Below are positions 1-6,228 of a stretch of DNA of 10,454 nucleotides, one piece after another. The translations under genes and the position numbers were made by a program. Position 1 is the stretch's first letter. Every line of letters begins with the position of its first letter. The notes under the pieces were generated by a model, which was not told where the DNA came from, made no database searches, and was given only the letters and a program-made list of their open reading frames with translations. This DNA comes from CAYSLC01 sp964431545 (lineage in GTDB: Bacteria > Desulfobacterota > Desulfobacteria > Desulfobacterales > JAABSP01), in the NCBI GenBank assembly GCA_964431545.1, contig CAYSLC010000192.1, positions 1-10,454 on the forward strand, written 5' to 3'.

Positions 1-252
1 GCCCCGTCCCCGGCCGTAGCCGCCGTATCCCCGGCCCTGGCCGCACCAGGGGCAGAACCAGCCTTCGGATCCTTCTTCGCCCCGGCTCCGCGGCTGTCCC
101 ATGGACATTCCCATTTTCGGGCAGTGCCACTGTGTTCCCGCCTTTTCACTCGGCGAGTTTTTTTCATCCGCTTCGGCCTGGGCGCCGGCGAGGCCGGCCC
201 ATAGAAGCACGGCCAGGATGACGGCCGCCATTCGAATCGATCTGCTTCCCAT
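1..252 (-). CDS. Small exported CPWC / Gly-Tyr-Arg-rich protein, 3' end outside window
   Basis: An open frame of 84 codons starts at ATG 252 and runs off the left edge without a stop. The start has a good ribosome site (AAAGGAG, about 7 nt upstream). Residues 1-26 look like a Sec signal peptide: basic start (MGSRSIR), a hydrophobic stretch AAVILAVLLWAGLAG, and likely cleavage near AGAQA. The mature part has HCPKMGMSMG (Cys44) and then WFCPWCG (Cys67 and Cys70), a CxxC pair as in zinc ribbons or thiol/metal sites. It ends in a tail rich in Gly, Tyr and Arg. I do not recognise the family. It lies 308 bp downstream of a split sulfur transporter on the same strand, so a role in periplasmic thiol or metal handling is possible but is only inference. 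The real length is unknown. Confidence 0.75.
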   Translation of the reverse strand, partial: MGSRSIRMAAVILAVLLWAGLAGAQAEADEKNSPSEKAGTQWHCPKMGMSMGQPRSRGEEGSEGWFCPWCGQGRGYGGYGRGRG

Positions 253-560
253 AACAAGGCTCCTTTCTTTGTGTCGGGTTTACCAGCTTTTCCAACCATC
301 GAAACGCACGTCCCCGCTTTTCACCGCAAGGATTGGGTCAAGATGGTGCGTCTATTCTATGGAAGGGGATCGAGTCTCCCTATGGATTCGAGACCCTATT
401 TTCACGATATGCGAACGGTATTCTGATGGTACGAGCGCGCGGTCGGTCCGTCGCGGGGCGCCGCAAGAAGGGACGGGAGGGCCGAAGAAGGTGCGGTGTG
501 GATTCCCGGACGGCCGCTCCTCGAATTCGGACACAAGCTTCGGAATCGCCTCCGTCTCCG
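253..560. other. Intergenic region between transporter half B and the CPWC gene
   Basis: This 308-bp stretch holds no convincing gene; frames crossing it on the plus strand lack ribosome sites and known domains. No clear intrinsic terminator follows the transporter stop at 561. It contains two imperfect direct repeats at 370-399 and a weak TAGAAT box (354-359 on the minus strand), which may belong to a promoter for the small CPWC gene. Confidence 0.5.
370..399 (-). repeat. Two imperfect direct repeats, possible operator
   Basis: Read on the minus strand, ATAGGGTCTCGA (388-399) is followed after 4 bp by ATAGGGAGACTCGA (370-383). Both copies read ATAGGG, 1 to 3 bases, then CTCGA, and they start 16 bp apart. 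They lie 118-147 bp upstream of the CPWC gene start and just upstream of a weak TAGAAT box, where a regulator could bind. Chance similarity is not excluded. Confidence 0.3.
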
Positions 561-1172
561 TCAGGTCTCCTCGTGAGACGACTTTCCCCTGTTGTGTTCC
601 TCCCCGGTTCCATCCGGTCCGCGCTCAAACGCCACCACCCGCTCGTCCGGCCCCCACAGCTTGCCGATCCCCCAGGCGGCCAGGCCGAAGCCGGCGGCCA
701 GTACGATGGCCGCCACGGCGTAATTGCCGAAGAGGTCGGCCAGGGTGATCTGTCCCACGTTTGTGGGGGCGTAGAGAACGGGGATGAGGGTCTCGTGGAG
801 CTGGGCGAACAGGGCCGTCCCGGCCAGCCCGCCGAGCAGGGCGAAGACGGCGTCCATGCGCCCTTCCCCGGCGGCGGCCCAGGTGGTGCCGGGGCAGTAC
901 CCGGCCAGGCCCCAGCCGATCCCGAAGATCACGGCCGCCAGCCCGGTGGCCACCATGGAGGTGGGCAGGGGCAGGGTCCGCCCCACACCCACGGCCTGGA
1001 GCCCGAAGAGACCCAGGGCCGACAGCGCCACCGCCGCCACCATGAACCGGGGGATGTCCCCCTCCAGCATCAGGTGGGACCGGGCCATCCGATGGGCGTC
1101 CGTGGCGCCGATCCGCTGGATGACGAACCCGAACGCGATTCCGGAAAAGAGTCCGAGCCAGATATCGGTCAT
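561..1172 (-). CDS. YeeE/YedE-type sulfur transporter, C-terminal half (DUF6691-like)
   Basis: A 203-residue inner-membrane protein. It has several hydrophobic segments (about 4-20, 43-63, 74-97, 107-124 and 150-170) and a charged C-terminal tail of about 30 residues. The diagnostic motif GWGLAGYCPGTTWAAAGEGR (residues 86-105) carries Cys93, the only cysteine. This is the second-half signature of YeeE/YedE proteins, whose characterised member TsuA imports thiosulfate through a pore lined by conserved cysteines. Here the usual single polypeptide is split in two genes. The start ATG at 1172 overlaps the TGA of the first half (ATGA), which implies translational coupling and a 1:1 complex. The substrate is inferred to be thiosulfate or a related sulfur species from the family and the rhodanese next door; selenium compounds are an alternative. 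Confidence 0.9.
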   Translation of the reverse strand: MTDIWLGLFSGIAFGFVIQRIGATDAHRMARSHLMLEGDIPRFMVAAVALSALGLFGLQAVGVGRTLPLPTSMVATGLAAVIFGIGWGLAGYCPGTTWAAAGEGRMDAVFALLGGLAGTALFAQLHETLIPVLYAPTNVGQITLADLFGNYAVAAIVLAAGFGLAAWGIGKLWGPDERVVAFERGPDGTGEEHNRGKSSHEET

Positions 1173-1714
1173 GGGATCCTCTCTTTCCGCTCCGCCTTGC
1201 CGAAGATCAGCCGGGCGGTGAGCATGGCCACGGCGAAGATGACGGCGCCGAAGTAGAGCCCGCTCACGGCCAGCTGGGTGGAGCCGGAGATGAAGAGCCC
1301 CAGGGTGCATCCGCCCGCCAGCCGGGAGCCGAACAGGATGAGAAATCCGCCCAGGAATGTGGCCCCGTACCGTTTGAGCCGGCTGCTTCCGAACCGTTTC
1401 TCCCAGATGGGCGGCATGTCCCGCACCGGGATCCTCTTGGAGGTCCGCCCGGCGATGAACCCGCCCAGGGCCATGCCGATCACGAAAGCGAAGAGCCAGG
1501 AGCCCGGCCCCTTGATGGCCTTGTAGTGGGCTTTGTTCGCCGCGTACTCCGGGGCCACCGCCTGGAAAAACCCTTTGAGAAGGCTGACGAAGCCGCTGGA
1601 GGAGGCCGGCGGACCATAGGTGGCGAAGATGAAGACGATGATCCCCGCCAGGGCGAAGGCGGTGGGGATCCATTTCCAATAAGGCGTGGTTTGGGTGTTT
1701 TTCGGCGTCGTCAT
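1169..1714 (-). CDS. YeeE/YedE-type sulfur transporter, N-terminal half
   Basis: A 181-residue inner-membrane protein. Hydrophobic segments lie at about 17-33, 72-89, 118-143 and 148-170. The motif GSRLAGGCTLGLFISG (residues 129-144) with Cys136, the only cysteine, is the first-half signature of the YeeE/YedE family. The ATG at 1714 lies 3 bp after the TGA of the rhodanese gene (1718-1720), and no strong ribosome site precedes it, so it is probably translated by coupling. It ends in an ATGA overlap with the second half. Together the two halves should form one importer with one cysteine per half. Split YeeE/YedE pairs next to rhodaneses are known in bacteria; thiosulfate as substrate is inferred here. 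Confidence 0.9.
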   Translation of the reverse strand: MTTPKNTQTTPYWKWIPTAFALAGIIVFIFATYGPPASSSGFVSLLKGFFQAVAPEYAANKAHYKAIKGPGSWLFAFVIGMALGGFIAGRTSKRIPVRDMPPIWEKRFGSSRLKRYGATFLGGFLILFGSRLAGGCTLGLFISGSTQLAVSGLYFGAVIFAVAMLTARLIFGKAERKERIP

Positions 1715-1717
1715 GGG

Positions 1718-2836
1718 TCAACCGCCGCAGGAGACATATCCGTCCTGGGAACCGCCGCCGCCGGAGCCGCCGCCGCCGGAGCCGCCGCCGCCGGAGCCGC
1801 CGTCCCGCCGGGATCGGGATCCGCTCCGCGAGGCTGTGGTCGCTGAGGCGCCGGGCAGGGAGTCGCCCGAGAGGACGTTCTCGGCGGTTTCGACGGGGTA
1901 GTAGAACTGTTTGTTCCCCCACTCCATCCAGGACGGCTCGTAGAGCATGACATCCGAAAAGCCCATCAGCCGGAGGATGAAGTAGCCGAAGGAGCCGCGC
2001 CGGGCCGAATGGCAGTAGGTGATGACCGCCCGATCGGGGTCGAGCCCCCGATAGAGCCGTTGGAGTTCCCCATACGGCTTGATCTCCTTGGTCTCGGAAC
2101 CGACCCAGTTGCGGGTGTAATCGAGGTTGTACGCGGTGGGGATGTGGCCCAGCTTGAGCACCCGGCCGTCCAGGCCGGTGTTCGGCGCCTCCCCCAGGTA
2201 TTCGTCTCGGGACCGGACATCGAGGATCTGGTAGTAGGGGTCCCCAAGCCGTTGGAGGACGTATTCGGCGCTGGCCGATTTCCGGGGGTCGATCTCATCG
2301 GACGGCGCCTGGTAGAGGACCGGCTCCGGCTTCCGGGGCTCGGCGGCCGTTTCGCCGCCGGCGTCGATCCAACCGTCGATCCCCCGCTCCAGGACCCGTT
2401 TTTTCCCGTGCCCCAGAAGGTCGAGAACCCAGAAGATGTAGGAGCTGGTGGCGCCGCCGTCCCGCTCCACGGAGTCATAGAGGACCACCGTGTCGTTCCG
2501 GGCGATGCCGTGCTCTCCCAGAATCTCCTGCGCCCTTTGAACGCCCACGAAGAGGCCGCCCATGTTGCCGGCCGCGTCGTTATAGCGGAATTGGCGCCAC
2601 GGCATCCGGACGGCGCCGGGGATCACCTTCCCCTTGAAGTACTCGTCCATGCGGACATCCACGATCACCAGGGCGGCATCGTTTTTGTGGGCCATCAGCC
2701 AGTCGGGCGTGGCCAGAAAATCGGCGTTGGGATACCCTTGGGCCCCTTCCCGCTGGGCCGAGGCCAGGGACCACCAGACGCCGAGCACCAGCAGGATCGC
2801 GGTGATGATGTAACGGATCGACTTGCCGTTTCCCAT
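1718..2836 (-). CDS. Exported tandem rhodanese (sulfurtransferase) with C-terminal Gly-Ser arm and terminal Cys-Gly-Gly
   Basis: A 372-residue sulfurtransferase, probably periplasmic. The start at ATG 2836 follows AGGGGGA and gives a clean signal peptide (hydrophobic 9-24, likely cleavage after LASA at 27). Rhodanese domain 1 (about 37-160) has YDSVERDGG where the active-site cysteine should be, so it is catalytically dead, as is usual for N-terminal domains of tandem rhodaneses. Domain 2 (about 185-312) carries the active loop CHSARR with Cys275. After residue 325 comes a disordered, basic, Ser/Arg-rich stretch and then a linker with three SGGGG units (348-362). The protein ends DGYVSCGG. 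Cys275 and Cys370 are the only cysteines. An upstream in-frame ATG at 2917 would add 27 Pro-rich residues and spoil the signal peptide. It is first in a tight cluster with the split transporter, so it likely handles thiosulfate-derived sulfur. Confidence 0.92.
   Translation of the reverse strand: MGNGKSIRYIITAILLVLGVWWSLASAQREGAQGYPNADFLATPDWLMAHKNDAALVIVDVRMDEYFKGKVIPGAVRMPWRQFRYNDAAGNMGGLFVGVQRAQEILGEHGIARNDTVVLYDSVERDGGATSSYIFWVLDLLGHGKKRVLERGIDGWIDAGGETAAEPRKPEPVLYQAPSDEIDPRKSASAEYVLQRLGDPYYQILDVRSRDEYLGEAPNTGLDGRVLKLGHIPTAYNLDYTRNWVGSETKEIKPYGELQRLYRGLDPDRAVITYCHSARRGSFGYFILRLMGFSDVMLYEPSWMEWGNKQFYYPVETAENVLSGDSLPGASATTASRSGSRSRRDGGSGGGGSGGGGSGGGGSQDGYVSCGG
1752..1796. repeat. 15-bp tandem repeat, three perfect copies, encoding the Gly-Ser linker
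   Basis: The unit CCGCCGCCGCCGGAG (plus strand) occurs three times in perfect tandem, with a partial fourth copy (CCGCCG) to 1802. On the coding strand each unit specifies five residues of the SGGGG linker of the rhodanese. Because 15 is a multiple of three, copy-number change would lengthen or shorten the arm without shifting the frame. Confidence 0.95.
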
Positions 2837-2918
2837 GAATCCCCCTATCGTCGTTCGTTGCTCGTGAGGCGGGTGCGGAGGTGTCGCCGTGCGCGGTGAT
2901 CCCAAGCGGTTGACCATT

Positions 2919-2948
2919 TCACCGGAGGCACCCGCATTCGGACAGCAT
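2919..2948 (-). CDS. Possible 9-codon Cys-Gly-Cys leader peptide upstream of the rhodanese
   Basis: A strong ribosome site (AAAGGAGG, 2952-2959) is followed by ATG 2948 and a nine-residue frame, MLSECGCLR, ending in TGA at 2919. The stop is one base before an in-frame upstream ATG of the rhodanese (2917). Short cysteine-bearing upstream frames that sense cysteine supply are known in front of sulfur-metabolism genes in mycobacteria. Against it: the spacing from the ribosome site to ATG is short, and the overlapping TATAAA (2957-2962) may be a -10 box, in which case the transcript would begin within the ribosome site or the leader start. Confidence 0.3.
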   Translation of the reverse strand: MLSECGCLR

Positions 2949-2956
2949 CACCCTCC

Positions 2957-2962
2957 TTTATA
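2957..2962 (-). promoter_or_regulatory. Candidate -10 box for the rhodanese-transporter operon
   Basis: TATAAA matches five of six bases of the sigma-70 -10 consensus, 121 bp upstream of the rhodanese ATG. With an 18-bp spacer the -35 hexamer would be TTGGTC (2981-2986), matching only at TTG, so an activator may be needed. An inverted repeat (2970-2991) covers that -35 position. Confidence 0.35.
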
Positions 2963-2969
2963 CACGAAG

Positions 2970-2991
2970 CCCCATCGGGAGACCAATGGGG
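2970..2991. promoter_or_regulatory. Inverted repeat, possible operator over the -35 region
   Basis: CCCCAT (2970-2975) and ATGGGG (2986-2991) form 6-bp arms around a 10-bp centre. On the minus strand no T-run follows, so it is not a terminator for the lipoprotein gene. It sits 8-29 bp upstream of a TATAAA box, where a dimeric regulator would act. It could instead fold as an RNA hairpin if transcription starts further upstream. Confidence 0.35.
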
Positions 2992-2997
2992 TGCGCG

Positions 2998-3026
2998 CTG
3001 TATTTTTTTCCGGTGGGACTGTATTT
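2998..3026. repeat. Pair of direct repeats CTGTATTT, 21 bp apart
   Basis: CTGTATTT occurs at 2998-3005 and 3019-3026. The 21-bp period equals two helical turns, so both copies face the same side of the DNA, upstream of the candidate rhodanese promoter. This is compatible with a tandem activator site, but 8-bp repeats are short and chance is possible. Confidence 0.25.
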
Positions 3027-3076
3027 CGTGGAGGAATTCCCGCGTCGGCCTCCTGGACCGCCCCCCGGAAACGGTT

Positions 3077-3784
3077 TCAGCCGCCCTCGTGCCGATGACC
3101 GGGACCGTGATCGAACTCGATGATCCGGGCGAACCGGAGGTCGGGACCCTTCTCGACCCGGTGGAAGAGGGGGCTCTCCGGACCGACCCTTCCCCCCATG
3201 TCGTAGGTGAAGTCGGCGGCTGCGGCATGGCGCAGCCAGTAGCCGGTGCGCACGGCCCCCCGTGCGTTGTGGCAGGAGTGGAAGTGGCGGTATTCGTCCT
3301 TGGGATCGGGGCGGGAGGCGAGCCAGGGATCGGGGGCTTCTTCAAAGAAGATGGGGTTGATGCGGCTTTCCCGGGGGATTCCGGCGCCGGCTTCGGGAAG
3401 CGTGACCATCACGGCCGCCCCCTCGAACAGCTTGGCGCCGGCCGGCATGTCCGAGGCGTAGAACTGGTCCTCGTTGAAGCAGATGAACCGGAGCCTGGAG
3501 AGGTCATCCGGGGATACGGGCCGGAAGTAGTACCCTACGAACGGGCCGAACCGCAGCAGGGTACCGTCGTGTTCGATCTCCAGCCGGGCCATGTAGCCGT
3601 GGGGGATCGCGGGTTCGGCCGATGTTGCTTTTTCGGGCCGCTCCCCGCAGCCGCCCACGGGCAGTCCGACCGTGAGAAGGAGCAGGAGGGCGAGAACGTT
3701 TCCTATGATCCGGGTTCGGCGGTGAACGGCCGGCTTTGCCATGGGAGTTGGAATATCGATCGGTTTTTGGAACGGATACGCCAT
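3077..3784 (-). CDS. Unknown lipoprotein with His-rich C-terminus
   Basis: A 235-residue protein. ATG 3784 is preceded by AAGGAG 4 nt upstream; an internal ATG at residue 15 has no ribosome site. A basic stretch (HRRTR, 21-25) leads to a hydrophobic core (LALLLLLTVGLPVG) and a lipobox-like VGGC with Cys46, so it is probably a membrane-anchored lipoprotein. I recognise no domain in the mature part. Visible features are an aromatic segment LRFGPFVGYYFRPV (77-90), RLRFICFNED (97-106, Cys102), RHFHSCHNARG (166-176, Cys171), and a C-terminus rich in histidine (DHGPGHRHEGG), which could bind metal. It lies between an exported CxxC protein and the rhodanese operon on the same strand, with a 240-bp gap to the rhodanese. 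A link to sulfur or metal handling is only suggested by position. Confidence 0.85.
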   Translation of the reverse strand: MAYPFQKPIDIPTPMAKPAVHRRTRIIGNVLALLLLLTVGLPVGGCGERPEKATSAEPAIPHGYMARLEIEHDGTLLRFGPFVGYYFRPVSPDDLSRLRFICFNEDQFYASDMPAGAKLFEGAAVMVTLPEAGAGIPRESRINPIFFEEAPDPWLASRPDPKDEYRHFHSCHNARGAVRTGYWLRHAAAADFTYDMGGRVGPESPLFHRVEKGPDLRFARIIEFDHGPGHRHEGG

Positions 3785-3858
3785 ACGTCTCCTTGCGCGT
3801 TCAAATAGGATTCGAGCGAACTCGGAAGCTGATGAGCAATTTTTCCCGGCCATGCGGA

Positions 3859-4470
3859 TCAGGGGGTTTCGCCATCGACCAATTTGCTCAGAATGGACTT
3901 GATGCTCAAGGGAAACCGTTCCTTCCACGACGGTTCCTTGGCTCCATCCATGACCCACTTGTGGATGTGGCTCTCCTTCAGTTTCGCCCAAGCGATGTCG
4001 GCTGAATCGGCGAGTTCGATTTTTTGATCCTCTCCGGCCTGAAGGTAAAGGTCGGCTTTCCAGAACGGAGGGTTGGGAGTCGATTCCCCCGCGAGTTGGA
4101 TGTAGGAATCGTCCCTCAAGTCCCAGATATAGATGACGGTCGTATCGAGGCTCTCGCGCCGGGTGGCCTGCACCTTCAACTCGTATCCCGCCGGGTCGCT
4201 TTTCCCGTCGCCATGGGTCCGAACCCCGTCCAGATCGATCAGAAGAACGCGTTTCTGGATCTTCCCTTCCTCTCCATACGCAATCTTTCCAATCATGGAC
4301 AGTGTCTCTTTTCCGATCAAAGCCTCGACCTCCTCGGGTCCGTAATGGATGGTCCCCGGGCAGACGTCGCAGTCACTGTAATTGGCGATGTCTTGTGCGT
4401 GGACTTGGCCGTCGACGGTAAACAACAGCCAGCAAAATAAGATCACCCATCCCTTCCATGGATTCCTCAT
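3859..4470 (-). CDS. Unknown exported protein with N-terminal CxxC
   Basis: A 203-residue protein. ATG 4470 is chosen because GGAGG stands 8 nt upstream and it gives a clean signal peptide (MRNPWKGW, hydrophobic VILFCWLLF, cleavage near QVHA at 26). An in-frame ATG at 4536 overlaps the stop of the ATPase gene (ATGA) and would add 22 residues in front of the signal; I judge it less likely. The mature protein opens with DCDVCPG (Cys34, Cys37), a CxxC pair, followed by a mixed alpha/beta-looking body with strand-like stretches KRVLLIDLDGV (73-83) and TTVIYIWDLRDDSYIQL (110-126). No family recognised. Its third codon positions look more AT-rich than those of the rhodanese genes, as do those of the ATPase gene, so the two may share a history. 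The lipoprotein gene follows 74 bp downstream. Confidence 0.85.
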   Translation of the reverse strand: MRNPWKGWVILFCWLLFTVDGQVHAQDIANYSDCDVCPGTIHYGPEEVEALIGKETLSMIGKIAYGEEGKIQKRVLLIDLDGVRTHGDGKSDPAGYELKVQATRRESLDTTVIYIWDLRDDSYIQLAGESTPNPPFWKADLYLQAGEDQKIELADSADIAWAKLKESHIHKWVMDGAKEPSWKERFPLSIKSILSKLVDGETP

Positions 4471-4532
4471 CTCAATTTCCTCCGATCTGTGAAAAAGCAT
4501 CTTGGTTTTTTGAAAAACGACTGCAGGTCGGG

Positions 4533-6125
4533 TCATGGCCCGGTCGCAACAAACACAGCCGACACCGCCACCCCCGTTTCTCCGATCGAGTAGTCCGCTT
4601 CGTACGTCTTCCGTAGCTCATCCGGAATACGATCGACGAACGCCACCAGGTGGATCCTGTCGAGCGTCAGGGACTCGGCGTAACGCGCGGCCTGTGTCAG
4701 GGCCTCCTGAAAAGCGGCGTCATCGGTGAAACTCTTGATTTCGAGCGCATACAATTTCTCCCGATACTGGATAATCAGATCGACCTTTCCGTTTCCGGTG
4801 GGAAATTCCGGCCATACACGGGCCTTTCGATTGGACAGGAATTGATTCAGGTATTCATACAGGCTGAAATGGTATACAGCCTCGAACACCCGGAGGTCCT
4901 TCCGCCGGGGCGCATCCGCCAGCAGCCACTCCCGGTTTTCCCGCAGATGGCGCTCGTATCGCCGGACGAGGTTTGTGATGTTGAGACCGTCCGCATCGTA
5001 GATGTCGGCCACGCCTTCGGTGATGTCGAAGATTTGGCCCATGTAGTGGAACAGTTCGCGGGAAAAATAGTTGAACAGCCGTTTCTGGACGAACGGGCAG
5101 GAGAACCGGACATGGGCTTCCCGGCCCGATTTTTTCCTGTCGATCACCCCGTTCGTGTAGAGAAAGTTCAAATACGGGTCATCAAATGCGAATTCGACTT
5201 CACGGTCGGTTTTGAACAGTTCCAGAACAAGATCTTTATAGGGCTGCCGTCTCGCCTTGCTGATGATATTGATGATATTGTTGTTGGGGAGCACGTACGT
5301 CGCGTCGGCATAGACATCCTCGAAGTCATCCGGGGTGATATCGCGGGTTCGGTCCGGTGTATACTCTTCATACCCTTCGGTCAGAAGCTCCCCGAACCAC
5401 GACACCAATCCCGGCTGCCCCCGGGTTTCATGGAAGATACGGTCGATCACCTCCTCCGAGACCTTTTGCCCGCTCTCCCGTTCATACCATTTGAACATGG
5501 ACTCCACTTCACCGAAGGTGAGCTTCGGAATATGCAGGCTTCGCTGGACGTTGAAGGGCGATCCCTTGACATTTTCCACGCCGAGGACGCTGCGAACGCC
5601 GATGAGGGCCACGCCGTGGAGGCGGTATTTTTTTTGGGGGGAGGGGCTCTTGTCCTCGGCCCGGCTCAGATAGATGTTTCGGAAAACGCCCGCCAACTCC
5701 GCGATGATCTCCTCGTGCAGGGCGTCGAATTCATCGATGATCAGAATCAACGGTTTTTTCAGGAAATCCGATTCGAACAGGGTTTCGAATTCCTTCATTC
5801 CCGAAACGGTCTTTTCCTGATGTAGGGCGTCGGAAACTCCTTTGGAGAGGTACCCGGCTGCGCTGTCCGGATCGGTCTCGGTTTTCAAGGGCTCGATGTT
5901 CAGCTTGATGGTGTTGAATCGGTCATCCTCCTGTAGGCGCCAGAGAGCTTCGCGCATAACCCATGTTTTGCCGCACTGCCTGGGAGCCCAAACGGTGATG
6001 TAGTGCCCGCCTTTGTCGAAATTTTCACCGACGAGTCGGCGGCAGGCGTTTTCGATCAATGCCTCTCTTGGGACATAGTAATGCATCTCCTTGTCCACCG
6101 GTCCGTATGAGGAAAATTTTCGCAT
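4533..6125 (-). CDS. AAA_35-like ATPase fused to a C-terminal PD-(D/E)XK nuclease-like domain
   Basis: A 530-residue protein without signal peptide, so cytoplasmic. ATG 6125 follows AAGGAG at 6 nt. The start YYVPRE..I (16-24) and the P-loop APRQCGKT (47-54) match AAA_35-type ATPases, in which Ala replaces the first Gly of Walker A. Walker B is LILIIDEFD (126-134), and a sensor-like VALIGVRSV follows (172-180). Residues 200-300 look like a winged lid. The C-terminus has a PD-(D/E)XK-like core: GKVDLII with Asp449, ALEIKSF with Glu462 and Lys464, and QAARYA (478-483). Similar ATPase-nuclease fusions (PF08011/PF09820 type) are widespread, often in many copies per genome, and lack an established function. 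Defence or mobile-element roles are speculation. Codon use seems more AT-rich than in flanking genes, which may mean transfer. Confidence 0.85.
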   Translation of the reverse strand: MRKFSSYGPVDKEMHYYVPREALIENACRRLVGENFDKGGHYITVWAPRQCGKTWVMREALWRLQEDDRFNTIKLNIEPLKTETDPDSAAGYLSKGVSDALHQEKTVSGMKEFETLFESDFLKKPLILIIDEFDALHEEIIAELAGVFRNIYLSRAEDKSPSPQKKYRLHGVALIGVRSVLGVENVKGSPFNVQRSLHIPKLTFGEVESMFKWYERESGQKVSEEVIDRIFHETRGQPGLVSWFGELLTEGYEEYTPDRTRDITPDDFEDVYADATYVLPNNNIINIISKARRQPYKDLVLELFKTDREVEFAFDDPYLNFLYTNGVIDRKKSGREAHVRFSCPFVQKRLFNYFSRELFHYMGQIFDITEGVADIYDADGLNITNLVRRYERHLRENREWLLADAPRRKDLRVFEAVYHFSLYEYLNQFLSNRKARVWPEFPTGNGKVDLIIQYREKLYALEIKSFTDDAAFQEALTQAARYAESLTLDRIHLVAFVDRIPDELRKTYEADYSIGETGVAVSAVFVATGP

Positions 6126-6228
6126 GGAACACTCCTTGTTTGCCGACCCGATTCCCGTTCCATTCTCCACCCGCTGTTCGTGTAACCTTCGCCGGTTTCC
6201 GATGAAAGCCCAAGGCGACCGGCCGGCC

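Noticed and set aside
1745..1800. Synthetic Gly-Ser linker from a cloning vector
   Set aside because: It is continuous with a native gene and operon, and the repeat uses uniform high-GC codons like its surroundings; no vector sequence is seen.
2009..2899. Long plus-strand open frame (296 codons) opposite the rhodanese
   Set aside because: It is antisense to a well-supported gene, has no known domain or ribosome site, and arises from high-GC third-position bias.
2970..3009. Intrinsic terminator on the plus strand (hairpin then seven T)
   Set aside because: Ten bases separate the hairpin from the T-run, and no plus-strand gene lies upstream.
4506..4535. Terminator after the ATPase gene (CGAC...GTCG followed by TTTTT on the minus strand)
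   Set aside because: The stem is only 4 bp, too weak to call.
4650..5825. Plus-strand open frame of 391 codons opposite the ATPase
   Set aside because: The opposite strand encodes clear Walker and nuclease motifs; this frame has no recognisable domain.
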